Assembly (NCBI GenBank): GCA_964392105.1
Contig: CAYMPA010000022.1
Coordinates: forward strand, 1 to 28,218
DNA length: 28,218 nucleotides
Direction: 5' to 3'
Source: UBA7359 sp964392105
GTDB taxonomy: Bacteria; Pseudomonadota; Gammaproteobacteria; Eutrophobiales; Eutrophobiaceae
Shown here one piece after another: positions 15,479 to 23,618 of the stretch (position 1 is the stretch's first letter; every line of letters starts with the position of its first letter). The notes under the pieces were generated by a model. That model did no database searches, was not told the origin of the DNA, and was given only the letters and a program-made list of their open reading frames with translations. Both the position numbers and the translations under genes were made by a program.

Positions 15479-16201
15479 TCAAACTACTTTTTTGTTTTTG
15501 ATATATGCCTGATAAAGTTGCCGACTAGCCAAAGGTTTACTTCCCAGGTATTGATTAAGACTGGATCTCAATAGTATTTTTGCTTCATTTATATTCCTGG
15601 TGTTTAACAATGCCTCTTTATCGAGTTCAATTAATGTCTTTCCCGATATTTTAATGCCTGATCTGGTATCGTTAGTTTCTGAAGAAGGACCAAAGTCAAA
15701 TTTATAATAATAATCTTCTTCGGCAACTATGCTCTCACCTGTTTGTACATCGTGATCAAGGACCAGACCATAACCAAGTGACTGTAATAATGTTTTTTCA
15801 AAATAGCGTAATAATGTCTGTTCGGATTCATCATTTAATAATTTATTAATCGTTGTGTCGTAAGAATCGAATAATTCTGTGTGTGGTTCATGTTTGTGGA
15901 GTAATCTTAGTGTGATTTCATTCATATAAAAACCAGTCATCATTTGTTTCGGTTTTAATGAACCCATCAAAGATGCCAGTTCAACATCGATTAACGTACC
16001 TAATTCAGATTTGGCTACCCATGATATAAGTAACTTTTGATAAAGATTATAATTTATTCCTTGTTGTTTATTATTTCGCTTCACCCCTTTAGCAACAAGA
16101 CTTACACGGCCAAATTCTCTTGAAAATATCTCCAGGATAAGACTGCTTTCACGATAATCTCTACGGTGTAATACATAGCATGGAGTAAGTACAGTTTTCA
16201 T
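15479..16201 (-). CDS. recO: DNA repair protein RecO
   Basis: Recombination mediator of the RecFOR pathway: binds ssDNA and SSB, helps load RecA and anneals strands. Seen: 240 aa; N-terminal OB-fold with LHRRDYRESSLILEIFSREFGRVSLVAKGVKR, the hallmark of RecO, then a helical domain (FYMNEITLRLLHKHEPHTELFDSY) and the C-terminal LRSSLNQYLGSKPLASRQL. Length matches E. coli RecO (242). It follows era by 27 bases, the conserved rnc-era-recO operon. Confidence 0.94.
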   Translation of the reverse strand: MKTVLTPCYVLHRRDYRESSLILEIFSREFGRVSLVAKGVKRNNKQQGINYNLYQKLLISWVAKSELGTLIDVELASLMGSLKPKQMMTGFYMNEITLRLLHKHEPHTELFDSYDTTINKLLNDESEQTLLRYFEKTLLQSLGYGLVLDHDVQTGESIVAEEDYYYKFDFGPSSETNDTRSGIKISGKTLIELDKEALLNTRNINEAKILLRSSLNQYLGSKPLASRQLYQAYIKNKKVV

Positions 16202-16228
16202 TAAAACTTCAATTATCTATTGGGTGCC

Positions 16229-17122
16229 CTATTTAAAATAACCAAATTGTTTTAACGCCTGTTCTGAGTCTGTCCATTTATTTTTAACCTTGACCCATGT
16301 TTTTAAATTTACTTTTTTATCAAATAACCCTTCAAGATCCTGTCTGGCTGCTTTTCCTGCTGCTTTTAGCACTTTTCCTTCTTTTCCGATTACTATTGAT
16401 TTTTGCCCTTGTTTTTCAACCCAGATACAGGCATGGATATGGACAACGTTGTTGTTTTCATTAAATTCATCAATCGTTATGGATAAGCGATAAGGTAATT
16501 CATCACTTAAACGCGAAATTAATTTTTCACGAATAAATTCAGCAGCAAAGAATCGCTCACTACGATCTGTAACTTGCTCTTCTGAAAATAATGGAGGACC
16601 TACAGGTAAGTTTTTTGTTATTAATGATTCTAATTCTTTAAGACCTGTTCCCTTGATAGCTGACACAGGAATCACTTCTTTGATATTGGTTTTATTTGAA
16701 ACAGTATTAATAAAAGACAACAGTTCATTTTTATCCGATATTTTATCGACTTTATTAATCACCAAAAATAATTTTATTTTTGATGCGTTGTTTATTAATG
16801 TCATTACATTTTCATCCAGCTCATTCCACTTTAATGCTTCAATAACAAATAAAATTACATCTATATAATTTAGTGAATTAGATACTTCTCTATTCATGTG
16901 CCTATTCAAGGCTAGTCTGGGTTGTTTTTGTAAGCCGGGTGTATCAATGAAAATAACCTGAGAGTCTGATGAAGTTTTTATGCCTTGAAGGTTCCAACGT
17001 GTTGTTTGTGGCTTTCTGGATACGATGCTGAGTTTTTGGTCTATTATATGGTTTAGTAAGGTGGACTTACCAACATTAGGGCGACCGATAATGCTCACAT
17101 ATCCTGTTTGAAATTCGTTCAT
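16229..17122 (-). CDS. era: GTPase Era
   Basis: Essential GTPase that binds the 3' end of 16S rRNA and assists 30S assembly. Seen: 297 aa; G1 GRPNVGKS (13-20), G3 DTPGLQ, G4 NKVDK and G5 VSAIKGTG, followed by a C-terminal KH RNA-binding domain with IGKEGKVLKAAGKAARQDLEGLF and KVNLKTWVKVKNKW, the Era signature. The ATG at 17122 lies 17 bases after the rnc stop. Length equals the usual about 300 aa. Confidence 0.97.
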   Translation of the reverse strand: MNEFQTGYVSIIGRPNVGKSTLLNHIIDQKLSIVSRKPQTTRWNLQGIKTSSDSQVIFIDTPGLQKQPRLALNRHMNREVSNSLNYIDVILFVIEALKWNELDENVMTLINNASKIKLFLVINKVDKISDKNELLSFINTVSNKTNIKEVIPVSAIKGTGLKELESLITKNLPVGPPLFSEEQVTDRSERFFAAEFIREKLISRLSDELPYRLSITIDEFNENNNVVHIHACIWVEKQGQKSIVIGKEGKVLKAAGKAARQDLEGLFDKKVNLKTWVKVKNKWTDSEQALKQFGYFK

Positions 17123-17139
17123 TTGAATGAATTAATTGC

Positions 17140-17799
17140 TTACTTTCTGGATTCCAATATGGCGATGATTTTTTCTGCTACAGCTTGTTCTGCTCTTCGC
17201 TTACTCTTACCTTTCGCAATTACAGCTTCATCAAATAAATCAATTTTACATGACACTGTAAATTCCGGTTGGTGTGATGAACCATGTTCATCAATTATTT
17301 CATAATCAGGGATATTATGTTTTCGAGATTGAAGGTATTCCTGTAATCTTGACTTTGCATCTTTTTTAATATCTGCTGGATCGATATTTTCAAGATGAGA
17401 CTGATATAGATTAAGAATTACGTTACGACATGATTCAATATCGGAATCAAGGTAGACTGCCCCGATCAAGGCTTCAAGAGTATTAGCTAAAATAGAATCG
17501 CGGCGCCAACCCCCGCTTTTTAATTCACCTGTGCCGAGCTTTATTTCATTTGCCAGTTGGATATCTCTACCGATTTCGGCAAGTTTTTCTCCTTTAACCA
17601 AAGACGCCCGCAATCTTGTTAATTCACCCTCAGATGCCTTTGGAAACTTTTTATAAATGATATCGGCAATAACAAATCCTAATATTGCATCTCCCAAATA
17701 CTCAAGCCGTTCATTATTATTATTCCCGATACTTCGATGAGTTAGAGCTCTCTCTAACAAATCATTATCATTGAATTTGTAACTAAGTAAATTACTTAT
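17140..17799 (-). CDS. rnc: Ribonuclease III, apparently with an AUA start
   Basis: Double-strand-specific endoribonuclease that processes rRNA precursors and structured mRNAs. Seen: the signature NERLEYLGD (Glu33, Asp37), LGTGELKSGGWRRDSIL, ANTLEALIGAVYLDSD (Glu109) and a C-terminal dsRNA-binding domain (RLQEYLQSRKHN to EQAVAEKI). The first standard start, TTG at 17760, would delete the conserved N-terminal helix; the upstream codons read SNLLSYKFNDNDLL, matching the LGYTF-x5-LL region of the family. The only plausible start there is ATA at 17799, overlapping the upstream stop as ATAA and preceded by GAAGG at 7 bases; it gives 219 aa. The residue at the E. coli Asp114 position is Asn (LANT). 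Confidence 0.93.
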   Translation of the reverse strand: MSNLLSYKFNDNDLLERALTHRSIGNNNNERLEYLGDAILGFVIADIIYKKFPKASEGELTRLRASLVKGEKLAEIGRDIQLANEIKLGTGELKSGGWRRDSILANTLEALIGAVYLDSDIESCRNVILNLYQSHLENIDPADIKKDAKSRLQEYLQSRKHNIPDYEIIDEHGSSHQPEFTVSCKIDLFDEAVIAKGKSKRRAEQAVAEKIIAILESRK

Positions 17800-18200
17800 T
17801 CTGGTACCTTCCCGGTTAATTCAATCGTTTCATCGACATCCATCATGAGAAAGATATTACTAAAAAGTTTATTTGTAGCCTGGTATTTTACGTTCAGGTA
17901 TCTTTTCTTACCATCTTTTGACTTTTTAACATTGACTAATTCTTTTACCGATTGATCTGTAAATCTCTCAACATTATTTAGTTCTACATTTCTGAGAAAT
18001 ATTTTTCTAACCTGTTTTGTTGTTTTTCTGTCCTTAGGGGTTTTGCCTAATACAGATTGCATAGCACTTTTAACAGTTATATATTCATTGTATAAAGGGA
18101 ATGCGGTTAAACCGAATAGGACAAAACAAGCTAACATACCTAGTATTATAAAAATGCCAAGTGCTGTCATGCCTCCCTGGCGTTGAGATATGTGTTTCAT
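17796..18200 (-). CDS. DUF4845 membrane protein between lepB and rnc
   Basis: Function unknown; this family regularly lies between lepB and rnc in Pseudomonas-like gammaproteobacteria. Seen: 134 aa, a basic Gly-rich start (MKHISQRQGGMTALG), one transmembrane helix at about 13-33 (ALGIFIILGMLACFVLFGLTA) resembling a pilin-like N-terminal helix, then a basic soluble domain rich in Lys with an acidic end (MMDVDETIELTGKVPE). A strong ribosome-binding site (AGGGGG) precedes the ATG at 18200. Its TAA overlaps the proposed AUA start of rnc, so the two are probably translationally coupled. Topology is inferred to be N-in with a periplasmic domain. Confidence 0.85.
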   Translation of the reverse strand: MKHISQRQGGMTALGIFIILGMLACFVLFGLTAFPLYNEYITVKSAMQSVLGKTPKDRKTTKQVRKIFLRNVELNNVERFTDQSVKELVNVKKSKDGKKRYLNVKYQATNKLFSNIFLMMDVDETIELTGKVPE

Positions 18201-18224
18201 AATGCCCCCTGTATAATTCTGAAT

Positions 18225-19031
18225 TTATTTGATAATTGTACCAATTCGAGCGAAATCCACACCACCATTTTTACTATCCCAATTCATCCAGATCAAAAAA
18301 GCACGTCCAACGAGATTCTCATCTGGTACAAACCCCCAAAACCGACTGTCTTTACTATTATCCCTGTTATCACCCAGGACAAAATAATGACCTTCCGGAA
18401 CCCTTGTTTCAAGCTCTTGAGAGCGTCTATCAGGAGAAATCAATATTTCATGCTCAATATCACCCAAATTTTCTATTCTTAATGATACTCCGTCCATCAT
18501 AATACCTGCTCCATGAGCATTATAGCGTCCATTTAAAACCTGCGTAACCGATATATCATTGATATATAGACTTTTATTATAATAAGAAATTTTATCGCCT
18601 GGTAAACCAACAACGCGTTTAATAAATGGAATACTCGGGTCCTCTGGATAACGAAATACAACAATATCACCTCTTTCAGGCGTTTTATTTTTGACAATTA
18701 TGTTATGTAAAACAGGCAGTCGAACACCATAGTCATACTTATTAACCAGAATGAAATCACCTATTAATAATGTTGGCATCATTGATGCTGATGGGATTTT
18801 AAAGGGTTCGAATATGAATGAACGAAGAATTAACACTATCAGAAAGATAGGAAAAAATGATTTTGCATAATCAACAATAAGTGGCAAACCGGGCTTATCT
18901 GTTTCACCAGAATCAGTATTAATTTCACTGCGATTGTTACGTCCTGGTGCAAAAACAAGACTATCAAATAGCCAAATTAGTCCGCTCCCAAATGTTAAAA
19001 ATACTAACAATGCTGAAAAATCAAAATTCAT
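18225..19031 (-). CDS. lepB: Signal peptidase I
   Basis: Inner-membrane serine protease that removes signal peptides from exported proteins. Seen: 268 aa; a first membrane helix at about 8-27, a polar loop, a second at about 60-74, then FEPFKIPSASMMPTLLIGDF with nucleophile Ser83 and FIKRVVGLPGDKI with general base Lys138, the S26A catalytic dyad; VLGDNRDNSKDSRFWGFV is the C-terminal box. It is shorter than E. coli LepB (324) but normal for this family. The ATG at 19031 lies 2 bases from the end of the 19034-19358 element, whose terminus supplies AAGGA as the likely ribosome-binding site. Confidence 0.97.
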   Translation of the reverse strand: MNFDFSALLVFLTFGSGLIWLFDSLVFAPGRNNRSEINTDSGETDKPGLPLIVDYAKSFFPIFLIVLILRSFIFEPFKIPSASMMPTLLIGDFILVNKYDYGVRLPVLHNIIVKNKTPERGDIVVFRYPEDPSIPFIKRVVGLPGDKISYYNKSLYINDISVTQVLNGRYNAHGAGIMMDGVSLRIENLGDIEHEILISPDRRSQELETRVPEGHYFVLGDNRDNSKDSRFWGFVPDENLVGRAFLIWMNWDSKNGGVDFARIGTIIK

Positions 19032-19033
19032 TT

Positions 19034-19358
19034 ATCCTAAAATCCTTAGTTGAACACATTTGCACCGTGAAATGTTTATAATGAACGGCATGTTAAGTGT
19101 GCGTTTATTAGGTTCAATTGCGCCAACTAAAAAGCCGTGCATAGTTATCTCCATGGAAGGAGTGTATATCGCGAGAGGACAGGAGTCCAAAGCGACGATT
19201 CTACGTAAGACTTTTGCTGTTAAGCAAGTGGAACTAAAAAACGTACAATCGAATGTGTAGATTAATTTACCCAATGACTGGAAACCAAACACATTATAAG
19301 CAGCTATTTTAAAACTCATCGTCATAATTCAAGATCGATCAACTAAGGAATCTAGGAT
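19034..19358. repeat. MITE-like element filling the lepA-lepB gap
   Basis: Termini ATCCTAAAATCCTTAGTTG (19034-19052) and CAACTAAGGAATCTAGGAT (19340-19358) are complementary at 17 of 19. It shares these ends and four internal blocks with the element at 24664-25016: AGTGTGCGTTTAT (from 19096), GCATAGTTAT (19139-19148), ATTCTACG (19198-19205) and GTCATAATTCAAG (19321-19333). It carries one double-hairpin module (19145-19195). The lepA stop codon (19352-19354) lies inside its right terminus and lepB starts 2 bases beyond its left one. The 97-codon frame inside has no recognisable sequence. Confidence 0.8.
19145..19195 (+). repeat. Double-hairpin module, copy d
   Basis: TTAT, then hairpin 1 CTCCATGGAAGGAG (19149-19162; CTCC/GGAG arms, loop ATGGAA), linker TGTATATC, then hairpin 2 with GGAC/GTCC arms around AGGA (19177-19188) and an outer TCGC/GCGA pair (19169-19172, 19192-19195). 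It occupies the same position as the copy at 24816-24864, directly after GCATAGTTAT, but with different arms and partly decayed pairing. Confidence 0.65.
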
Positions 19359-21151
19359 TTGTCTTTCCCCACATGAAGAATTGCCATAAAAGCGGCTTGT
19401 GGTATCTCTACTGAACCAAACTGTTTCATCCGTTTTTTCCCGGCTTTTTGCTTTTCAAGTAATTTACGTTTACGAGTTATATCACCACCATAACATTTAG
19501 CAGTAACATTTTTCCTCATGGCCTTCACTGTCTGCCTTGCTAATATTTTTGAACCGATGGCTGCCTGAATAGCCACTTCATACATCTGGCGTGGAATAAA
19601 TTCTTTCATCTTCTCAGTTAGTTCACGACCTCTTGTCTGTGACAAATCCTGATGTACTATGCAAGAAAGTGCATCTACACGTTCATTATTTATAAGAATA
19701 TCGAGTTTAACCAATTTAGCCGGTTCAAAATGACTAAAATTATAATCAAAAGATGCAAAGCCTCTACTAACAGACTTGAGTCGATCAAAAAAATCCAGTA
19801 CCACTTCACTCATTGGCATATCAAATGATAATGATATTTGATTACCTAAATATTGCATCTTTTTTTGAGTACCGCGCTTTTCAATACATAAAGCAATTAC
19901 ATTCCCCAGATATTCTTGAGGTACGAGTATGTCTGCTGTAATTATAGGTTCACGAATATCGATAACTTTATTTGCTGGTGGAAGTTTAGCAGGATTATCA
20001 ATACTGATTACTTCATTATTAGTTGTAAATACTTCATAGATTACTGTTGGAGCCGTTGTTATTAGCGCAAGATTGTATTCTCGCTCCAAACGCTCCTGAA
20101 TAATCTCCATGTGCAACATACCCAGGAACCCACAACGAAATCCAAAACCAAGGGCTTGTGAGGTTTCTGGTTCATAGTGTAATGCAGCATCATTCAGTCG
20201 AAGTTTAGCCAAGGCTTCCCTGAAAGATTCATAATCAGCTGAATCTACCGGAAATAAACCCGAAAATACACGTGGTTTAATTGTTTGAAATCCGGGCAAT
20301 GGTTCTGTAGCAGGGACATCGGCAAGGGTCAATGTATCACCAACTGGAGCCCCATCTATATCCTTGATGCCTGCAACTACATAACCCACCTCACCTGTTG
20401 TAAGTGCATCTTTAGGATTGCGTTTTGGTGTAAATATACCAACTTGATCCACAAGAAAATCCCTGCCTGTGGACATTACCTTAATCTTCTTGCCTACTTC
20501 AAGGTGACCATCAACGATCCTGACAAGCGATACTACGCCAAGGTAATTATCAAACCAGGAATCAATTATTAGTGCCTTAAGTGGCCCTTCACAATTCCCG
20601 CCAGGAGGCGGAATTTGTTTTACTATTTCTTCTAATAGTTCTTTAACTCCTTCTCCCGATTTAGCACTTACTCGCAAAGCATGTTGTGCATCAATACCGA
20701 TTATTTCTTCAATTTCATTAATAACACGTTCGGGTTCTGCTGAAGGCAAATCAATTTTGTTTAATACAGGCAACACATCAACGTTGTTATCAATTGCAGT
20801 AAGACAATTTGCGACACTTTGGGCTTCAACACCTTGTGCTGCGTCGACTACTAGTAAAGCACCTTCGCATGCGGATAATGATCGTGATACTTCATAACTA
20901 AAATCAACATGTCCAGGAGTGTCAATTATATTTAATTGATACTGCTCACCATTATTTGCTTCATAATAAAGAGTGACACTCTGGGCCTTGATTGTAATAC
21001 CGCGTTCACGCTCAATATCCATCGAATCTAATACTTGTTCAGACATCTCTCGTTCAGTTAAGGCGCCACATATTTGTATAAACCGATCGGCCAGGGTCGA
21101 TTTTCCGTGGTCGATATGAGCAATAATTGAGAAATTACGTATATGCTGCAT
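19352..21151 (-). CDS. lepA: Elongation factor 4 (LepA)
   Basis: Ribosome-bound GTPase of the EF-G family implicated in 30S biogenesis and translation under stress; partly membrane-associated in E. coli. Seen: 599 aa, as in E. coli; starts MQHIRNFSIIAHIDHGKSTL (P-loop AHIDHGKS, 11-18), RERGITIKAQSVTL (switch I), DTPGHVDFSYEV (G3), NKIDLP (G4), FCGFLGMLHMEI-like RCGFLGMLHMEIIQERLERE, and the LepA-specific C-terminal region GGDITRKRKLLEKQKAGKKR with IPQAAFMAIL. The stop TAG lies within the terminus of the intergenic element that separates it from lepB. Confidence 0.98.
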   Translation of the reverse strand: MQHIRNFSIIAHIDHGKSTLADRFIQICGALTEREMSEQVLDSMDIERERGITIKAQSVTLYYEANNGEQYQLNIIDTPGHVDFSYEVSRSLSACEGALLVVDAAQGVEAQSVANCLTAIDNNVDVLPVLNKIDLPSAEPERVINEIEEIIGIDAQHALRVSAKSGEGVKELLEEIVKQIPPPGGNCEGPLKALIIDSWFDNYLGVVSLVRIVDGHLEVGKKIKVMSTGRDFLVDQVGIFTPKRNPKDALTTGEVGYVVAGIKDIDGAPVGDTLTLADVPATEPLPGFQTIKPRVFSGLFPVDSADYESFREALAKLRLNDAALHYEPETSQALGFGFRCGFLGMLHMEIIQERLEREYNLALITTAPTVIYEVFTTNNEVISIDNPAKLPPANKVIDIREPIITADILVPQEYLGNVIALCIEKRGTQKKMQYLGNQISLSFDMPMSEVVLDFFDRLKSVSRGFASFDYNFSHFEPAKLVKLDILINNERVDALSCIVHQDLSQTRGRELTEKMKEFIPRQMYEVAIQAAIGSKILARQTVKAMRKNVTAKCYGGDITRKRKLLEKQKAGKKRMKQFGSVEIPQAAFMAILHVGKDKS

Positions 21152-21258
21152 TGATAGCGTTACTTATGATGATATTGAACTGGTATTCTGCAAAAGGCGC
21201 GATTCTATCCGATTTTGCCTGCATATTGCACATGTTGGTGAGATAATCACGCTGGGTT

Positions 21259-21444
21259 GGCGCGTTATGCACATGCTCGTGACCGAAATCATAGCCGTAG
21301 CTCGGCTTTGGCTTCCTGCATCGCTCTACTGGCTCCATCCATGGAGCCATCTGGTGAAGGGAGCATGTGCGTGCATAACGTGCCAGAACAAGTGAGGTCG
21401 TGTATTTGCATCCTGCAAACACGACATTCAGCACGTCCATGTGC
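21259..21444. repeat. Palindromic mosaic upstream of lepA
   Basis: A large inverted pair, 21259-21278 (starts GGCGCGTTATGCAC) and 21361-21384 (ends GCATAACGTGCC, with a 4-base insertion), encloses a 29-bp core repeat copy (21301-21329, minus) and a perfect hairpin GGCTCCAT/ATGGAGCC around CC (21331-21348). A double-hairpin module follows (21397-21444). The minus-strand frame across this region (to 21461) is a shadow of the repeats. In 21152-21258 and 21445-21605 nothing else was recognised, including no convincing lepA promoter. Confidence 0.7.
21397..21444 (-). repeat. Double-hairpin module, copy e
   Basis: On the minus strand, hairpin 1 is GCACATGGACGTGC (21444-21431; GCAC/GTGC arms, loop ATGGAC), the linker is TGAAT (21430-21426), and hairpin 2 has arms GTCGTGTTTGC (21425-21415) and its complement with one extra base (21409-21397) around an AGGAT loop. 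Loop and order match the other modules; the leading TTAT is not present. Confidence 0.65.
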
Positions 21445-21605
21445 TTCGGCTCGCCAAGCAATAGGTTATTAAAAACTGTATTTTATTAAAAAACACTGAG
21501 ATTCATATATAAAGTAACTTTTGGCTCAATATTTTGCGCACACGTGCAATATGCAGGCTAACCCATGCCATAAATGAGTATCGAGAATTAATTCTGAAAT
21601 AAATA

Positions 21606-21845
21606 CTAATCTTTGTTTATGAAAAATTCCAAAAGTGCATTTTCATCAATATGATACTGGCAGATTTCAATATCACCCGCAGCAAGTACGGGAATACGGG
21701 TAGCAAAGCGATCTGTTAAAGATGAATCCTGGTCAATATCTACAATTTTTACCTTGAAATTAAAACGTTTTTGCCAATTCATCAAACCATCAAGCATCTC
21801 TTCACATAAATGACATTCTGCCCTGGAATATACCGTCAATTCCAA
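21606..21845 (-). CDS. Glutaredoxin-like protein (DUF836 type)
   Basis: Small thioredoxin-fold protein, probably a cytosolic thiol-disulfide oxidoreductase; the partner is unknown. Seen: 79 aa, beta strand ELTVYSRA, redox motif CHLC (Cys11, Cys14), VKIVDIDQD and the cis-proline strand ATRIPVLA. The start is TTG at 21845: the preceding in-frame codons reach a stop (TAG) after four codons with no other start. AGAGG, 9 bases before it, is a usable ribosome-binding site and belongs to the end of the adjacent 21856-22144 element. A glutaredoxin-like gene near mucD and lepA is also found in Pseudomonas-type gene orders. Confidence 0.82.
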   Translation of the reverse strand: MELTVYSRAECHLCEEMLDGLMNWQKRFNFKVKIVDIDQDSSLTDRFATRIPVLAAGDIEICQYHIDENALLEFFINKD

Positions 21846-21855
21846 TTTAAGGTGC

Positions 21856-22144
21856 CTCTATAAGTAGTAATTTTATCGTGGCCGGTTTTTTGCTCCTCGG
21901 CTTTGACTCCCTGTGTCGCTCTACCTCGGGAATGTGTTCCAGACATTCTCTACCTCCTCCATCCTTAGAGTCGTCCTGCATCCATGCAGTCGTGCAAAAC
22001 CGGCATTGCCCTCGGTATACCCCTCAAGGGGGTACTGAAAATAGCCCACTTGAGGGGTGTGTGAGTGGTTGAGTCGCGTCGGGAACGAAGACCGAGCAGT
22101 TGCCGAGCCGACACCACAATCGCTAAAAAAGTGTACTTATAGAG
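21856..22144. repeat. Nested palindromic element between mucD and the glutaredoxin-like gene
   Basis: Terminal CTCTATAAGTA (21856-21866) is the exact complement of TACTTATAGAG (22134-22144). Inside, GCCGGTTTTTTGC (21881-21893) followed by TCCT pairs with GCAAAACCGGC (21994-22004). The loop holds a core repeat (21896-21925, minus), a hairpin GAATGT/ACATTC (21930-21948) and CTGCATCCATGCAG (21976-21989). Next come TACCCCTCAAGGGGGTA (22018-22034), identical to 26399-26415, and 22046-22061, identical in complement to 7875-7890. No coding sequence is supported. Confidence 0.7.
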
Positions 22145-22157
22145 ATAGCCTTTAGTA

Positions 22158-23579
22158 TTATTCATCAATCTTTAGAGCAAGAAATATTGGTCCACCTTGT
22201 CGTTGAATTAATACCGGTATAGAACGCCCTTTTGGCAAATCCTTCATTAAATTATTAAAGTGGGAAGCATCTTTAATTTTAGTATTATTAATAAGAAGGA
22301 TCACATCCCCCTGTCGAATACCTGCTTTTTGGGCAGGTCCTGCTCCAATGTCTTCAACTAAAACACCATGTTCATCAATATCGAGTTCTTTTTTCTGATC
22401 TTTTGTTAAATCTTTGGCGATAATATTTAAAGAATTTTCATCAGGGCCTGATTTATCGCTTGTACTTCTGGCAATTACTTCACCGTTTGTCGGTAGTTCA
22501 GAAATCTTGACCTGAATTGTTTTATGTTTTGATCGGCGAATTATGTCAACAGACACAACACTATCAACTGATGTTGCTCCAACTAAAGGTGGTAAATCGG
22601 AAGAAAAACTGACTTTTTCGCCATTGAAATTAACAATGATATCACCAACTTCTATCCCAGCCTTTTCTGCCGGCCCATCCGGCAAAACCTTTGCAATCAA
22701 TGCGCCATGAGGGTGCTCCATATCAAAAGATTCAGCTAATTCACGCGTGACATCCTGTATTAATACACCTAACCATCCTCTGGTAACACGTCCATTTTCT
22801 CTTAATTGTTTATATACATTTTTGACAACATTCACTGGTACAGCAAAGGACAATCCCATAAACCCACCAGTTCGACTATATATTTGTGAATTTACACCTA
22901 TGACTTCTCCATCCAGATTGAACAAAGGACCACCGGAATTACCTGGATTAATCGCAACGTCAGTCTGGATAAATGGAACATAATTTTCATTTGGCAAACT
23001 GCGACCTATAGCGCTGATAATTCCAGCTGTAACTGAATGGTCAAAACCAAAGGGTGAACCGATGGCCAAGACCCATTCCCCAACATTTAGATTAGACGAA
23101 TCTCCAATTTTCAATACAGGTAAATTTGAAGCATCCAGTTTTAATACAGCTATATCACTTCGCTCATCTGAACCAATTAATTCAGCAATAAATTCACGTC
23201 GATCATTTAATCTAACAATAATCTCTTCTGCATTTTTCACCACATGATGATTAGTAATAACATATCCATCTTGAGAAATTATGAAACCGGATCCTAATGA
23301 TGATCGTTCTTGTGATGGCCCATGTCCTTCAGGTATCTCTCCAAAATATTTTTTGAAAAATTCATAAAATGGACTGTTTTCAGGAATATCAGGCAGATTG
23401 TAGCCTGGTGGCAACCCTCCCAAATCTGAATTTTTCATACTGGTACTAATATTTACCACAGCTGCAGAATTATTATTAACAAGCTCGGTAAAATCAGGCA
23501 GGGTGTGCTGCGCATGTATGGGCCCAGCATGTCCAAGAACGAATAAAATACAAACTGCTTTAAACAATTTTTGATTCAT
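22158..23579 (-). CDS. mucD: Periplasmic serine protease, DegP/HtrA family (MucD-like)
   Basis: Periplasmic protease and chaperone that clears misfolded envelope proteins; in Pseudomonas MucD dampens AlgU signalling. Seen: 473 aa (MucD and DegP about 474); signal peptide about 1-23 (ILFVLGHAGPIHA|Q); S1C protease domain with His112 (VITNHHVV), Asp142 (SDIAVLK) and Ser215 (NPGNSGGPLF); PDZ1 at about 270-360 (TRGWLGVLIQDV) and PDZ2 at about 385-470 (GVLVEDIGAGPAQKAGI). It follows rseB by 100 bases, in the rpoE-rseA-rseB-mucD order. No rseC/mucC gene lies between them, unlike Pseudomonas. Confidence 0.95.
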   Translation of the reverse strand: MNQKLFKAVCILFVLGHAGPIHAQHTLPDFTELVNNNSAAVVNISTSMKNSDLGGLPPGYNLPDIPENSPFYEFFKKYFGEIPEGHGPSQERSSLGSGFIISQDGYVITNHHVVKNAEEIIVRLNDRREFIAELIGSDERSDIAVLKLDASNLPVLKIGDSSNLNVGEWVLAIGSPFGFDHSVTAGIISAIGRSLPNENYVPFIQTDVAINPGNSGGPLFNLDGEVIGVNSQIYSRTGGFMGLSFAVPVNVVKNVYKQLRENGRVTRGWLGVLIQDVTRELAESFDMEHPHGALIAKVLPDGPAEKAGIEVGDIIVNFNGEKVSFSSDLPPLVGATSVDSVVSVDIIRRSKHKTIQVKISELPTNGEVIARSTSDKSGPDENSLNIIAKDLTKDQKKELDIDEHGVLVEDIGAGPAQKAGIRQGDVILLINNTKIKDASHFNNLMKDLPKGRSIPVLIQRQGGPIFLALKIDE

Positions 23580-23618
23580 TATTTTTATATTCCGTGATAG
23601 ATTTTATCTAACTAATAT

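Noticed and set aside
19032..19325. 97-codon minus-strand frame between lepA and lepB
   Set aside because: It lies wholly in the TIR-bounded repeat element; the sister element has no equivalent intact frame and no domain is recognisable.
21135..21461. 108-codon minus-strand frame upstream of lepA
   Set aside because: It runs through palindromes and the core repeat; the shared translated motif with the fabH-fabD spacer comes from the DNA repeat, not from a protein family.
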